Shown here: piece by piece, positions 17,158 to 26,728 of the stretch
Position numbering within the stretch: position 1 is the first letter of the stretch
How the letters are laid out: each line of letters starts with the position of its first letter
From: JAJTZA01 sp041744075
GTDB taxonomy: Bacteria; Verrucomicrobiota; Verrucomicrobiia; Chthoniobacterales; Terrimicrobiaceae
Reading direction: 5' to 3'
DNA: 45,897 nucleotides
NCBI GenBank assembly: GCA_041744075.1
Contig: JBGTLQ010000331.1
Coordinates: 1-45,897, forward strand
The notes under the pieces: model-generated
What the model was told of the DNA's origin: nothing
The model's database searches: none
Seen by the model: only the letters and a program-made list of their open reading frames with translations
Program-made: the position numbers and the translations under genes

Positions 17158-18462
17158 TCAGGCTCTACCGATGCTCGTGTATTCGAAGCCAATGCTGCGC
17201 ACGACGGCCGGGTCGAGGAGATTTCTGCCATCAAAAATGAGAGGGGTGTGCATCGCGGCTTTGACATCGTTGAGATCAACAGCGGTGAATTCCTTCCATT
17301 CGGTGGCAATAATGAGGGCGTCGGCATCTTTGACGGCTTCGAGGGCCGAAGCGGCAAAGTGAGCACCTTCGGCGAGCTTGAACTCTTTGGCCTTTTCCAC
17401 ACCCTTCGGATCATAAACGGAGACGATGGCTTTTTCGGCGAGAAGGTCTTGCACGACCTCCACCGCGACAGATGAACGCACGTCATCGGTATCCGGCTTG
17501 AAGGTCAGACCCCAGACCGCGATGCGTTTGTCACGAAGAACCCAAAGTTTCTCACGAAGCTTTGCAATAAAACGTTCCCGTTGGGTGGCGTTGATGCGTT
17601 GGACTTCTTTGAGGAGCGTGAAGGGGACACCGAGTTGGTCGCTGATGGCGATGAAAGCGGCAATGTCTTTCGGGAAGCAAGAACCGCCGTAGCCGATGCC
17701 GGCGTTGAGAAAATTTCGTCCGATGCGTTTGTCGGATCCGATGCCATCCGCCACTTTTTCGACATCGGCCCCGCTGGCTTCGCAGATTTGGGCTACGGCG
17801 TTGATGTAAGAAATTTTGAGCGCCAGGAACGAGTTGGCCGCATGTTTGATGAGTTCGGCGGAATTAATATCCGTGACCAACACGGGGGCCATAAATGGCT
17901 CATAAATTTTTTGCATGAGGGCAACGGCGCGTTCGCTGTTTCCGCCGATGACGATCCGATCCGGCTTCATGAGGTCAGCCACGGCACAGCCTTCGCGAAG
18001 AAACTCCGGGTTGCTGACCACATCAAATTCCGCATCGGTCTTGTTATAACGCCGGATGGTTTCGCTGACTTTTTCGCCGGTTTTGACTGGGACCGTGCTT
18101 TTATCAACGATCACGCGGTATTGGCCCTTTTTGAGAACGGCCGCGATTTCGCGGGCGACTTTTTCGATGTAGGAAAGATCCACACTTCCGTCCGGCTGGG
18201 GAGGGGTCGGGACAGCAATAAAAACGACCTCTGATCCATCCACACCTTCCTCAGTGTTTGTGGTGAAGCTCAGGCGTTTGGCGGCCACGTTTTTGTGGAC
18301 CAGATCTTCGAGGCCTGGTTCGTAAATGGGGATCTGACCGGCCAGAAGCTTGTCAACTTTGCGTTGGTCGTTGTCCACACAGATGACGTGATGCCCAACC
18401 TCGGCAAAACAAGCGCCACTTACCAATCCGACATATCCAGAGCCAATAATACACAGTTTCAT
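17158..18462 (-). CDS. ugd: UDP-glucose 6-dehydrogenase
   Basis: This enzyme oxidises UDP-glucose to UDP-glucuronate with two NAD+, supplying acidic sugars for polysaccharides. The N-terminal Rossmann fold (MKLCIIGSGYVGLVSG), the VPTPPQPDGSVD loop, the KSTVPVKTG strand, NPEFLREGCA, and the catalytic loop GYGGSCFPKD (Cys262) are all present. The C-terminal UDP-binding domain contains AVWGLTFKPDTDDVRSS. At 434 residues it is normal length. It follows lptD by 38 bases on the same strand, so LPS export and UDP-glucuronate supply may be co-expressed. Confidence 0.96.
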   Translation of the reverse strand: MKLCIIGSGYVGLVSGACFAEVGHHVICVDNDQRKVDKLLAGQIPIYEPGLEDLVHKNVAAKRLSFTTNTEEGVDGSEVVFIAVPTPPQPDGSVDLSYIEKVAREIAAVLKKGQYRVIVDKSTVPVKTGEKVSETIRRYNKTDAEFDVVSNPEFLREGCAVADLMKPDRIVIGGNSERAVALMQKIYEPFMAPVLVTDINSAELIKHAANSFLALKISYINAVAQICEASGADVEKVADGIGSDKRIGRNFLNAGIGYGGSCFPKDIAAFIAISDQLGVPFTLLKEVQRINATQRERFIAKLREKLWVLRDKRIAVWGLTFKPDTDDVRSSVAVEVVQDLLAEKAIVSVYDPKGVEKAKEFKLAEGAHFAASALEAVKDADALIIATEWKEFTAVDLNDVKAAMHTPLIFDGRNLLDPAVVRSIGFEYTSIGRA

Positions 18463-18500
18463 AATTTAAATCTTTGGGAGAGTTCCTTGGAGCAGAAGCG

Positions 18501-20822
18501 TCAGTTCGCTCCAGGTTCGATGGGCGAAGTGGCCGCATCAAACTGAATGGGGAGGGTGACTTGGGGGGCATCTTTTAACGTGAGAACAAAAAGCACGCCA
18601 AGATCATTGTCTCCGCCGGCATTGTCCCGAACTTGTGCACCGAAGGAGGCAACCCAGGCCGAAAGGTCGCGGTGGACCATGTATCGCTGGTATTGAAGGA
18701 TCCCGGAAACAAACTCGTATTGTTCATAGAGGCTGACCGCCCAATGCTCGTTGATCCGATAGTAGGCCGAAAAATCCACCTGGCTGTTGTCGGAGAAAAA
18801 CTCATTTCCATCAATGTAGCGGTTTCCAATTCGGAAGCTGAAATCCCGGGTGGGCATAAAAAAGAAGTTAGTACCAAACTCGGTGAAGCCTTGGGCATCG
18901 AGCGGGATCTGGGACGTCACTGACAGATTAAACCAACTGACCGGACGGAAGCGAAGCACATTGAAGAGATTCGAGGCAGAGGTGTCGGTGTAGGGATTGT
19001 CAAAATTGGCGTCAAAGAAGGTGTCGAGTGTCAGATATTGATGGGTTTTTTGGTCACGGCGGGTCTGGAGCCGATTGCGCACACCAATTCGGGCTATGGC
19101 CCAGGTGTCGATGGAATCGATTGCGTTAAATTGCGGAAAATCGAGGGGCAGCAACTGCGTGGATGGAACCACCCGGTCGAACTGAAGAATTTCATCTGGG
19201 GCAGGGCCGAAGTTGTAAACATAGGAAAAATTTACGTATGGCTGCATGACGTGACGGAGCCCGTCGATGCCAAGGGCTCGGGATTGGATCTTTTCGTAGG
19301 ATCTTGAGAGTTTGGTGGAGACCTCCAAGCCGAGGTTCACAACCGGACGAAGCACAGGCCCGCTGGACTCAAGGTCATTGGTAGCTGCGTTCAGAGGGCT
19401 GGGACCTGATCGCACGGGGTCTTCCAAGATTACGAGTTCGCCGCTGTCGGGGTCAATTTCGGTGAGTGGGGCTTCTTCGCTTTCAAAAAATGTGCCACTC
19501 TCGGAATAGTAGGTGACGCGAAATCCGGCGCGAGGGTTGATGTTCAACCAACCAAAGAGCTGGGTGGGAGCTGTGAGTTGATGAAACGTGTCAAAGCGAA
19601 AAGCCTCATAGTTGGGGAAACCGGTTTCACCGAAGGATTGCTCGTCCGAGAAAGCCCGTCTGAGTTGGGCAATCCCGGATTCTCCGTCGTAATAGATGGG
19701 CAGCCCAAAAAGGCGGTGTTGTTTGAAGTCAAAAACCAGCTCGGGGAGCCGCTCGGTGGTTTCTTGGAAATCGTTGACCTGAAACCGCCCGATGAGGTTC
19801 AAGGTGTAGAACTCATCCCACTTGGTGACCGAGAGGACATTGTCGGGCTGGGGGTCCACGCGGAATTCATTGGGATAGAAATCTTCCAGAAAATCAACAT
19901 CGCTTAGGAGGTTAAGGTCCGCGGTCGCATAGATATCGTCCGTGAGGAAAAGTCTTTGCTTAAAGGTCACCCGGTATCTTCCATCAATTTCATCTTCCTC
20001 GGGAGCCTCGCCGGGGCCTCCCAAGAAATTCGTGGAGTCATCCAGAGCGTAATACCCGATGAACTCCCCAAAGCTTCTGTCATTTTTGCCGTACTTCATT
20101 TTGGCATCAAAACCGATGGCCGGGCCAAATTCTCCGCGGAAATCACTGCGAACTTTTCCCATGAGGGCACTGGTGGAGCCGATGGGGAAGTTGTAAGCGG
20201 TGAGGAGGTAAGGTCCCCAACGGCTGTCATAGCCGGGCAGAAATTCGAACCCGGAATTGTTGATATTGGCCCAAATGAATGGGAACCAAAAAATGGGAAC
20301 GTCGCCAACAAAGACGGTGGAGTTCACAAAAACAACCCGGCTATCGGTGTAGATCCGGATCGACCGAGAGCGAACTCGGAAGTCCGGCATGGAGGAATCA
20401 TCCGTGGTGGCGGTGGCATCCTTGACCCGAAACTCGCGGCTGGAGGGGGCTTGGAAGGCGAAGGCATTAAAGAAGAGGGGTTGCCGAGCTCCCGAGAATT
20501 CAAGAGCCCGCATCTGCTTAGTCTCCAAGTTGAAAAGGGCACGTTGTCCGGTGAGGACTTCAGTTGGGGTGTAGAGGCGGATATTTCCCACAAGGAGCAC
20601 GTCGCGGGTGTCTGGATTATATTCAGCGTAATCACAGTAGATGCTGTAATCCCCGTAGTGGATCTGGACGTTGTCCCGCGCCACCGCCACACCACCCTCG
20701 AAGCTGGTGTCGCCGTCTGCGGTGATCTCAACCGGCACATCTCCGAAGCTGCCAAATTGGGCCACGGCACAAACCGACCCGGCTAAAAGGGCGATCACTG
20801 TGCGAAGGGCTTTATTTATCAT
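18501..20822 (-). CDS. lptD: LPS-assembly outer-membrane protein LptD
   Basis: LptD inserts LPS into the outer leaflet. I start at ATG 20822, giving a signal peptide (MINKALRTVIALLAGSVCAVAQ) and 773 residues. The N-terminal OstA-type domain (about 30-140) has VEITADGDTSFEGGVAVARD and YCDYAEYNPDTRDVLLVGN. The remainder is a 26-strand-barrel type region with many aromatic alternations (YNFPIGSTSALMGKVRSDF, FSFRIGNRYIDGNEFFS). No conserved Cys pairs are seen, unlike E. coli LptD. A TGA-type start further upstream overlaps the divergent glycosyltransferase promoter region and is rejected. The presence of LptD indicates an LPS-containing outer membrane. Confidence 0.9.
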   Translation of the reverse strand: MINKALRTVIALLAGSVCAVAQFGSFGDVPVEITADGDTSFEGGVAVARDNVQIHYGDYSIYCDYAEYNPDTRDVLLVGNIRLYTPTEVLTGQRALFNLETKQMRALEFSGARQPLFFNAFAFQAPSSREFRVKDATATTDDSSMPDFRVRSRSIRIYTDSRVVFVNSTVFVGDVPIFWFPFIWANINNSGFEFLPGYDSRWGPYLLTAYNFPIGSTSALMGKVRSDFRGEFGPAIGFDAKMKYGKNDRSFGEFIGYYALDDSTNFLGGPGEAPEEDEIDGRYRVTFKQRLFLTDDIYATADLNLLSDVDFLEDFYPNEFRVDPQPDNVLSVTKWDEFYTLNLIGRFQVNDFQETTERLPELVFDFKQHRLFGLPIYYDGESGIAQLRRAFSDEQSFGETGFPNYEAFRFDTFHQLTAPTQLFGWLNINPRAGFRVTYYSESGTFFESEEAPLTEIDPDSGELVILEDPVRSGPSPLNAATNDLESSGPVLRPVVNLGLEVSTKLSRSYEKIQSRALGIDGLRHVMQPYVNFSYVYNFGPAPDEILQFDRVVPSTQLLPLDFPQFNAIDSIDTWAIARIGVRNRLQTRRDQKTHQYLTLDTFFDANFDNPYTDTSASNLFNVLRFRPVSWFNLSVTSQIPLDAQGFTEFGTNFFFMPTRDFSFRIGNRYIDGNEFFSDNSQVDFSAYYRINEHWAVSLYEQYEFVSGILQYQRYMVHRDLSAWVASFGAQVRDNAGGDNDLGVLFVLTLKDAPQVTLPIQFDAATSPIEPGAN

Positions 20823-20934
20823 ACGACCATGGCAGGCTATTTTCCTGAACCATGCTTGCAAGAGAAAAAGATGACTTTCCCACATACCGGGTCCCGGGGT
20901 TAATTGCGGATTGGAACAACATGCTCCCATTTTC

Positions 20935-22500
20935 ATGAAAGAAACCACCAGAAATCTCCTTTTCCCTGATTGGCGGGCCAGGATCGGCAGGTGGGATATT
21001 GGGATGACGTTGGTCGTTTTTCTCGCCGGGATCCTTCTTTTTTCGCGTCATAATGATTTCCCGGCGCATTACCACCCGGATGAACCCAGCAAGGTGAGGC
21101 AGGTAAAACAGGGGGTCTTCAATTTTAACCATCCCTTGTTGTTGCTTCAGACCACGAAGCTGATCCTGGGGCCTCACGCAGCCGAGGAAAATCAAAACAC
21201 CATTGTGCGCGCGGGGCGCACTGCTTCGGCGCTTTTTTCGGCGGCGGCGGCGGCCTGTCTTGTTCTGGCTGCAGCTCACTTGGCGGGGCCATTGGCAGCA
21301 GCAGCCACGGGGGCGCTCCTGCTGACCAACCATCAACTTTACGAACTGGCCCACTACATGAAGGAAGACGCCGCCCTGGCCTTCGGGGTCTGTGCCACGG
21401 CCCTGGCCTTCGTGTGGTGTGCGCGATCGCGGGCTGGGTGGACCTTTGTTATTCTGGGTGCGAGTTGTGCCCTTGCGATCTCTGGAAAATACGTGGGTGC
21501 CCTCGTCTTGGTGTTTCCTGTGGCTCTGGTGATCACGCAGAAACCGGGCCACCGTCTCCGTGCCTGCGGACTTGCGGGCCTTGGATTTGCAGCGGTTTTC
21601 CTGGCCATCAATTACCCGATGTTGGGTTCACTGAAGGAATTTTCGGCAAACCTTGGAAGAGAAGTCAATTTTGTGGTGGGGGGGCACAAAGGCATGACAC
21701 GGAGCGTGCCTCATGGCGTTTATGGGGCGGTCTTCCGTCATGCCACGAACCCCTTTCTTTGGGTGCTGATTGGTCTGTTTTATGCTGGCATCCTCGCGTC
21801 CTTTTTTCCTCGCGTGCGGGAAGCCTGCCGTTTGCGTGCCGTGGAGTGGACCATCGTGCTTCTTGCGGCCTTTCCCGTGGCCTACACGCTGATTCTTTCA
21901 TTTTCACCCAAGACCCATCACCGTTACTTCCTGCCTGTGACGTGCCTGTTGCTTTTGCTGGCGGGGTTGGCACCATTTCAATCCCGTCTGCGGTGTGCTC
22001 TACCTGTGAGTGCGGTCCTTTTTCTTGCCGCGTTGGGATTTTCGATTTCGCGAACATTGGTTTATGATCGGGGATTCCAGAATGACGCCCGTCAGCGATT
22101 GGTGGAGTATGTGAAACAAGAACTTCCTGCGGATACCATCATCGTTCAGGACAAACGTGTTGGGCTTCCTGTTGAGGGGGACCCCCGATTTGAGGGATCG
22201 GGGATGGAGATTCCGCAGCGTGTGGCCAATCACTTTTTTGCAGCGGATGCGGGGTCGCTGGCCGAGTTACGGGAGGCGGGCATTCGCTATGTGGCCGTGG
22301 CTCAAGGCGATTATGGAAGGTTCTTTTTGAAAACCCACCGGCCTCGCGCCGAAGGACTCGATGATTTTCAGCGGAGAAAAAAATTCTACGAGGAGCTTTT
22401 CTCGACGGGCACGCTAATTTGGGAAAGTCCGTCTGGCCAAATGCAATACCTTCAACCTTCCATCAAATTGTATCAGTTACCGGAAGGAGAGTTGCCATGA
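20935..22500 (+). CDS. Membrane glycosyltransferase, ArnT/PMT-like
   Basis: The 521-residue protein has about ten hydrophobic segments. It begins with a short cytoplasmic tail and a first helix (TLVVFLAGILLFS), then the loop HYHPDEPSKVRQVKQG with an acidic pair typical of GT-C enzymes that use polyprenyl-phosphate sugars. HYMKEDAALAF is the second loop typical of the GT39/GT83 group. The C-terminal 120 residues are soluble. I start at ATG 20935; the TTG at 20911 is less likely. Its donor and acceptor are unknown. It is divergent from lptD and translationally coupled to the FUSC gene. Confidence 0.8.
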   Translation: MKETTRNLLFPDWRARIGRWDIGMTLVVFLAGILLFSRHNDFPAHYHPDEPSKVRQVKQGVFNFNHPLLLLQTTKLILGPHAAEENQNTIVRAGRTASALFSAAAAACLVLAAAHLAGPLAAAATGALLLTNHQLYELAHYMKEDAALAFGVCATALAFVWCARSRAGWTFVILGASCALAISGKYVGALVLVFPVALVITQKPGHRLRACGLAGLGFAAVFLAINYPMLGSLKEFSANLGREVNFVVGGHKGMTRSVPHGVYGAVFRHATNPFLWVLIGLFYAGILASFFPRVREACRLRAVEWTIVLLAAFPVAYTLILSFSPKTHHRYFLPVTCLLLLLAGLAPFQSRLRCALPVSAVLFLAALGFSISRTLVYDRGFQNDARQRLVEYVKQELPADTIIVQDKRVGLPVEGDPRFEGSGMEIPQRVANHFFAADAGSLAELREAGIRYVAVAQGDYGRFFLKTHRPRAEGLDDFQRRKKFYEELFSTGTLIWESPSGQMQYLQPSIKLYQLPEGELP

Positions 22501-24716
22501 CCTCCCCCAGCGAAGCAGCCCTCCTCCCGCGAAGAGCGAATCATATTCTCTCATTCTTCGAAAATCCCGCCGTCAGGTTTGGCATCAAGTACGCTCTGGC
22601 AGGCACTTTGGCCTTTTATGTTTCTCTCTTGGTGCGTTTGGAAGTTCCGGCGTGGTCGCTTCTGACGGTGATGGTACTGATGCTTGCCCAATATGTGGGG
22701 GCGGTGGCCGAGAAGTCTTTCTTTCGATTCATTGGCACGTTGGTGGGGGCGGTGCTGGGGTTTCTCATCACGGGGGCACTCCAGCAAAACCCCATGATTT
22801 TCCTTCTTGCGGTGGGCGTCGTGGTGGCCATCTCGATCACGATGTTTGGTCAGAGCCGGGCTCCCTATGCGTTTTTTCTGTTGGGCCTGACTGTGGTGGT
22901 TGTTGCCTCAAATGGGATGGCCAATCCCGATTTTAGCTGGCAGGTGGCGTTATCCCGGAGCGAGGAAGTCACGGTGGGTGTGTTGTGCACGATGCTGGTC
23001 ACATCGCTTGTGTGGCCACGATTCGCAGGCCAGGAATTTCGTGAGAAAGTTTACTCGGAACTCCAACAAATGGGTGGTGAGTTTTATGGGTTGGCTGTGG
23101 GCTTTTTGCGGGATGGAAAACCTCCGGAGACCCCGCCGGGAGCAAGGATGCGAGTGGCTGCCATGCGGACGCTTTTGAATTTTGGAGCCCGCGAAAGCAG
23201 CCGATTCCGCCACCGCCTTCCCACGTACTCCGAGATCACCGTGGTCCTTGCTCATATGGCAGCCTCCATGGAATTGCTCCAGGAAACCCGCCGCCTTGAC
23301 CCCAAATATCGTGAGGCCATGAGCGCTCTGATGGAGGAGCTTGTTCAAGCCATCGTGGACACCTTTGCATCATTGTCAAAAAATGACGATGAGTCGTGCC
23401 TTCGGAACCTCAAACGGATGCACGCCGCCCGGTCACAAATTGACAACCAGATCGGGGAACTGCGCAAAACCTACGACTTGGCCCATACTATCTCAGCCGA
23501 GCGCGCGTTGGATCTTGGTGGTTGGTTGCTCGCAATTCAGGAAATTGGTGAGGGGCTCGAAAAAGTCAGGTCCCTGCTTCTTTCCCTGCCGGATGAGCCC
23601 GTTCATTCCAAGGAACCGATCTCCTCAGCCTCGCCCCCCCTGGATCCATTTTGGATTCGAAATGGCCTGCGCGCTGGCGTGGCAGTCATCATCGGTTTGG
23701 CGATTCAGAATTGGCTGCAACCGCCCGGGGGGTCGATGGTTACGTTGGCGACGTTTGTTTTTTCTGCTCTCACGCGCTTGTATCCTGGAGGCGAGGGTGA
23801 TCGGCGAGCCTTCCATTACGCGGCCATCACGGGCCTGTGGGGGCTTCTCTACATTCCCTTCATCCTTCTGTTGTCACCATGGCTATCGGATTATCTTGCG
23901 CTGAACACGCTGCTGTTTTCGGCTCTCTTTCTTTATGGTTTTCTTTCTTTTGGAATCCCAGGGTTGAACTTTGGTATGCAGGTGGCGCTGCTCGCAATCA
24001 TCGGGACCGTTGGCCTGAATGCGCAGCAGCCCGTTGGTTTTCAAGACATCATCGGGGTGTATTTTGGGATCATGCTCGGGATCGTGGTTTCCGCTCTGAT
24101 CCAGCGGTTGCTATGGCCGGTTCTTCCGCAATGGCAGCTTCGCGACCGACTTCTGGAGTGGATCGGGCATTGTCAGAAACTCACAACCCAGCCGGAAACC
24201 CCCTTCGAGAATTGGAGATATGTTCGACTGGCGTTGCTGCCCGGGGAGGTTCACGCGTGGATCTCGGTCATGAATAAGACCGACTGCCCCCCTGAAGAGA
24301 GGGCTCAACTTCGTCACGCGGCAGACACGCTCGGACGGCTGGCGTCCTATTTGCGGGGGAGTGGCAGGAGTATGGAAGACCTTCTACCTCCAGAGAACAA
24401 GCCGACGATATCAGCCGCCTTAATCTCGCTAAAGCGATCCATCCACGCGGCGTTGCTGATTCCTCAGACCGTGCTACTCGAACAAAAAATACCGACGGAC
24501 GCTCGGGAAAATCTCACATCCTCCCGGGAGGAGTGGGTCAAAATCTCATCTGATTTGAGAGCTTCCCTGCTGGCTAAGGATTCACCCCATGAACTTTCTG
24601 TCCGGATTCTTGGCCACCTGGATCGGGCTTTAAAATCTGCTGATGAAGGCCTGCAGACCATCGATGATTTTTGCGCCCTGACGCCTTCGAAATACATGGG
24701 CGATTCGATTCTGTGA
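22497..24716 (+). CDS. FUSC-family inner-membrane transporter-like protein
   Basis: This 739-residue protein has two blocks of about six membrane helices (roughly 25-170 and 390-550), each followed by a helical soluble domain, the fused arrangement of FUSC/AaeB/YccS-like proteins implicated in export of aromatic acids or other small molecules. Its ATG overlaps the stop of the glycosyltransferase gene (ATGA at 22497) and has a good ribosome site (ggaaggag, six bases upstream). The soluble parts contain long helices (ELLQETRRLDPKYREAMSAL). Its cargo is unknown. It converges on the MFS gene with an 8-base gap. Confidence 0.85.
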   Translation: MTSPSEAALLPRRANHILSFFENPAVRFGIKYALAGTLAFYVSLLVRLEVPAWSLLTVMVLMLAQYVGAVAEKSFFRFIGTLVGAVLGFLITGALQQNPMIFLLAVGVVVAISITMFGQSRAPYAFFLLGLTVVVVASNGMANPDFSWQVALSRSEEVTVGVLCTMLVTSLVWPRFAGQEFREKVYSELQQMGGEFYGLAVGFLRDGKPPETPPGARMRVAAMRTLLNFGARESSRFRHRLPTYSEITVVLAHMAASMELLQETRRLDPKYREAMSALMEELVQAIVDTFASLSKNDDESCLRNLKRMHAARSQIDNQIGELRKTYDLAHTISAERALDLGGWLLAIQEIGEGLEKVRSLLLSLPDEPVHSKEPISSASPPLDPFWIRNGLRAGVAVIIGLAIQNWLQPPGGSMVTLATFVFSALTRLYPGGEGDRRAFHYAAITGLWGLLYIPFILLLSPWLSDYLALNTLLFSALFLYGFLSFGIPGLNFGMQVALLAIIGTVGLNAQQPVGFQDIIGVYFGIMLGIVVSALIQRLLWPVLPQWQLRDRLLEWIGHCQKLTTQPETPFENWRYVRLALLPGEVHAWISVMNKTDCPPEERAQLRHAADTLGRLASYLRGSGRSMEDLLPPENKPTISAALISLKRSIHAALLIPQTVLLEQKIPTDARENLTSSREEWVKISSDLRASLLAKDSPHELSVRILGHLDRALKSADEGLQTIDDFCALTPSKYMGDSIL

Positions 24717-24724
24717 GCGGGTGT

Positions 24725-25915
24725 TCACACCGCCTTGTGCTCGACGACCAAGGTAAGCCGATAGACCACCCCGGACGCGCCCAGCACAATCGCCGCAGCC
24801 ACAAACAGAGGCAGCGAGGCATACTTGCCAACATCTCCCTGCGCATAAAGCAGCAGCCCTGCCACGAGAGGCCCCAAAAACCTTGCAAGACTCCCACAAG
24901 ATTGCATCACCCCGAGGGCGCGGCCCTGCCATTGCGCTTCGGCAGACCGTGAAGCAAGGGCCGACAAGGTGGGCATAAGGAGGCTATTTCCAATCCCCAC
25001 AGCCCCCGCCGCCACATACACCAAACCAAGATCCTGGACCCACCCGAGGCCCAGAAGCCCTCCCCCCATAAAAAAAGTTCCCGCAAAAGCCAGCCTGGCC
25101 TCACCAAATTTTTTGGTGAGCCGCCCGATGAGTCCTCCTTGAATCAAGACCCCCAATACGCCAATTCCTGCCAGCAAAAAACCAGTGGCCTGAACCCCAA
25201 GCCCGAAACGCTTCAGCAGATAGAGGGCAAAAAGCGTTGTCAGCATCGAAAACCCAGCAATCACGGCAAAATAAGCGGCCACACTCCACACAAACTGGGA
25301 TTTTTTCACATGTTGGAAGAGCTCGGGAAAAATCCGTCCACGACCGGAGACTGGTTGCCCCTTCCGGCTCTCGGGGAGAAAAAACGTCACAAAGGCAATA
25401 TTCATGGCCGCCAATCCAGCCGCGATATACATGGGCGTCGAATAGTGGAAGCTCCCGCTCGCCCAGCCCCCCAAGGCCGGCCCGAACACAAACCCCAAAC
25501 CAAAGGCCGCACCCAAGAGCCCCATGGCCTTTGCCCGGTTTTCGGGACTCGAAATATCGGCAAGATACGCTTGAGCAACACCGATGTTTGCACCCGACAC
25601 TCCAGCAATCAACCGGGCCAGCATCAAGAACACCACCGATTCAGCAAGCCCCATCGTCAAATAACCCGCCACCGTCCCAACCATGCCAATCAACAACACC
25701 GGCTTGCGTCCAATACGGTCCGAAAGCTTGCCCCAAAATGGCGCAAACAGGAACTGCATCAATGAAAACACCCCAACCAAAACCCCGATCTGAATGGCCG
25801 TGGCCCCAAAGTGTTCGGCGTACAAAGGCAGGACGGGTATCACGATTCCAAAGCCAAGAATATCGATGAAAACCGTAAAAAAAATTGTCGCGTATTGGAT
25901 CGGGCGTCCCTGCAT
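24725..25915 (-). CDS. MFS transporter, TetA-like
   Basis: The protein has 396 residues and 12 predicted membrane helices. The start (FFTVFIDILGFGIVIPVLPL) and the motif-A loop GKLSDRIGRKP between helices 2 and 3 place it with drug:H+ antiporters of the TetA class. YLADISSPENRAKAMGLLGA and GLGFVFGPALGG are further class signatures. I start at ATG 25915; the TTG at 25927 is possible. Resistance to tetracycline cannot be inferred from such similarity. It is divergent from the phosphatase gene with 130 bases between them. Confidence 0.9.
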   Translation of the reverse strand: MQGRPIQYATIFFTVFIDILGFGIVIPVLPLYAEHFGATAIQIGVLVGVFSLMQFLFAPFWGKLSDRIGRKPVLLIGMVGTVAGYLTMGLAESVVFLMLARLIAGVSGANIGVAQAYLADISSPENRAKAMGLLGAAFGLGFVFGPALGGWASGSFHYSTPMYIAAGLAAMNIAFVTFFLPESRKGQPVSGRGRIFPELFQHVKKSQFVWSVAAYFAVIAGFSMLTTLFALYLLKRFGLGVQATGFLLAGIGVLGVLIQGGLIGRLTKKFGEARLAFAGTFFMGGGLLGLGWVQDLGLVYVAAGAVGIGNSLLMPTLSALASRSAEAQWQGRALGVMQSCGSLARFLGPLVAGLLLYAQGDVGKYASLPLFVAAAIVLGASGVVYRLTLVVEHKAV

Positions 25916-26045
25916 AAAGCAAGGCAATCAAACGACGGCTCCTGAAGAATGCAAGCCACGCTTTTTTAATCGCAAAAATGCGCGAACATTTCTTGTGGTT
26001 TTTTGAGGGAAACGCTATAAAAAATTTCCGCACTCGAACTATCTC

Positions 26046-26714
26046 ATGCAAATCGCCGTTTCGAGTTTATCCTCATTGCCAAGCTACCGATCGGTGGCCA
26101 TTCCTTACGTGGTCAGTTTGCCTGATCCTGACACCAAGGTCACCCCGGATATGTTGCCGCAGTCCTGCAAAAAACTGCTTCAGCTGCGCTTCCACGATTT
26201 GGATGATATCGAAATCTTGGCCCCTGAATATCGCAAGTGCCTGGCCCCGCAACCTTCCCATGTCGAAACGATCATCAATTTCTTTGAGCAAATTGATTCC
26301 TCAGAAAACGGAGACGTCGAGAATATCGCAATCCTTGTTCATTGTGAAGCGGGACTGAGCCGGTCCGCCGCCTCGGCAATCATCGGACTCAAAACTCTGG
26401 GTTACGACGATGACACAGCGTTTAATATCATCACCCAAGCCAACCCGCTCTCCCTTCCAAATCGCAGGATGCTCCGGTTTGCCGACGCCATTTTCGGCGA
26501 CACCTCCCTCAAGGAGATCGCAGAAAATCACCGCATCAAACAGTTCAAATTGGCTGGCTACGAAGATCCCGTCAAAGAGATCGAACGCAATCATGGCAAA
26601 TCCCTCCGGGCGTTCATCATGCGATTTTTCCAGAACTCGTCCTTTGCACTCGCAAAGCGCAAAAAGGCCTTCAACCAAAATTGGAAAAAAGCCCGTCTTC
26701 CAGGCGAGAGTTAG
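26046..26714 (+). CDS. PTP/dual-specificity phosphatase-like protein
   Basis: The 222-residue cytoplasmic protein contains the P-loop ILVHCEAGLSRSAAS with His99, Cys100 and Arg106 in the HCxxGxxRS pattern. The preceding acidic region (LRFHDLDDIE, residues 47-56) could supply the general acid Asp. These are the hallmarks of cysteine-dependent tyrosine/dual-specificity phosphatases. The C-terminal 60 residues are basic and helical (FALAKRKKAFNQNWKKAR), perhaps binding nucleic acid or membrane. It converges on der, 14 bases away. The substrate is unknown. Confidence 0.8.
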   Translation: MQIAVSSLSSLPSYRSVAIPYVVSLPDPDTKVTPDMLPQSCKKLLQLRFHDLDDIEILAPEYRKCLAPQPSHVETIINFFEQIDSSENGDVENIAILVHCEAGLSRSAASAIIGLKTLGYDDDTAFNIITQANPLSLPNRRMLRFADAIFGDTSLKEIAENHRIKQFKLAGYEDPVKEIERNHGKSLRAFIMRFFQNSSFALAKRKKAFNQNWKKARLPGES

Positions 26715-26728
26715 GTTCGGCTGAAGGG

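Noticed and set aside
20823..20934. N-terminal extension of lptD (42 codons upstream of ATG 20822)
   Set aside because: The extension overlaps the divergent promoter region and would hide the signal peptide.
24725..25915. Tetracycline-resistance gene
   Set aside because: Only the transporter class is supported; TetA-like MFS proteins have many substrates, so no resistance call is made.
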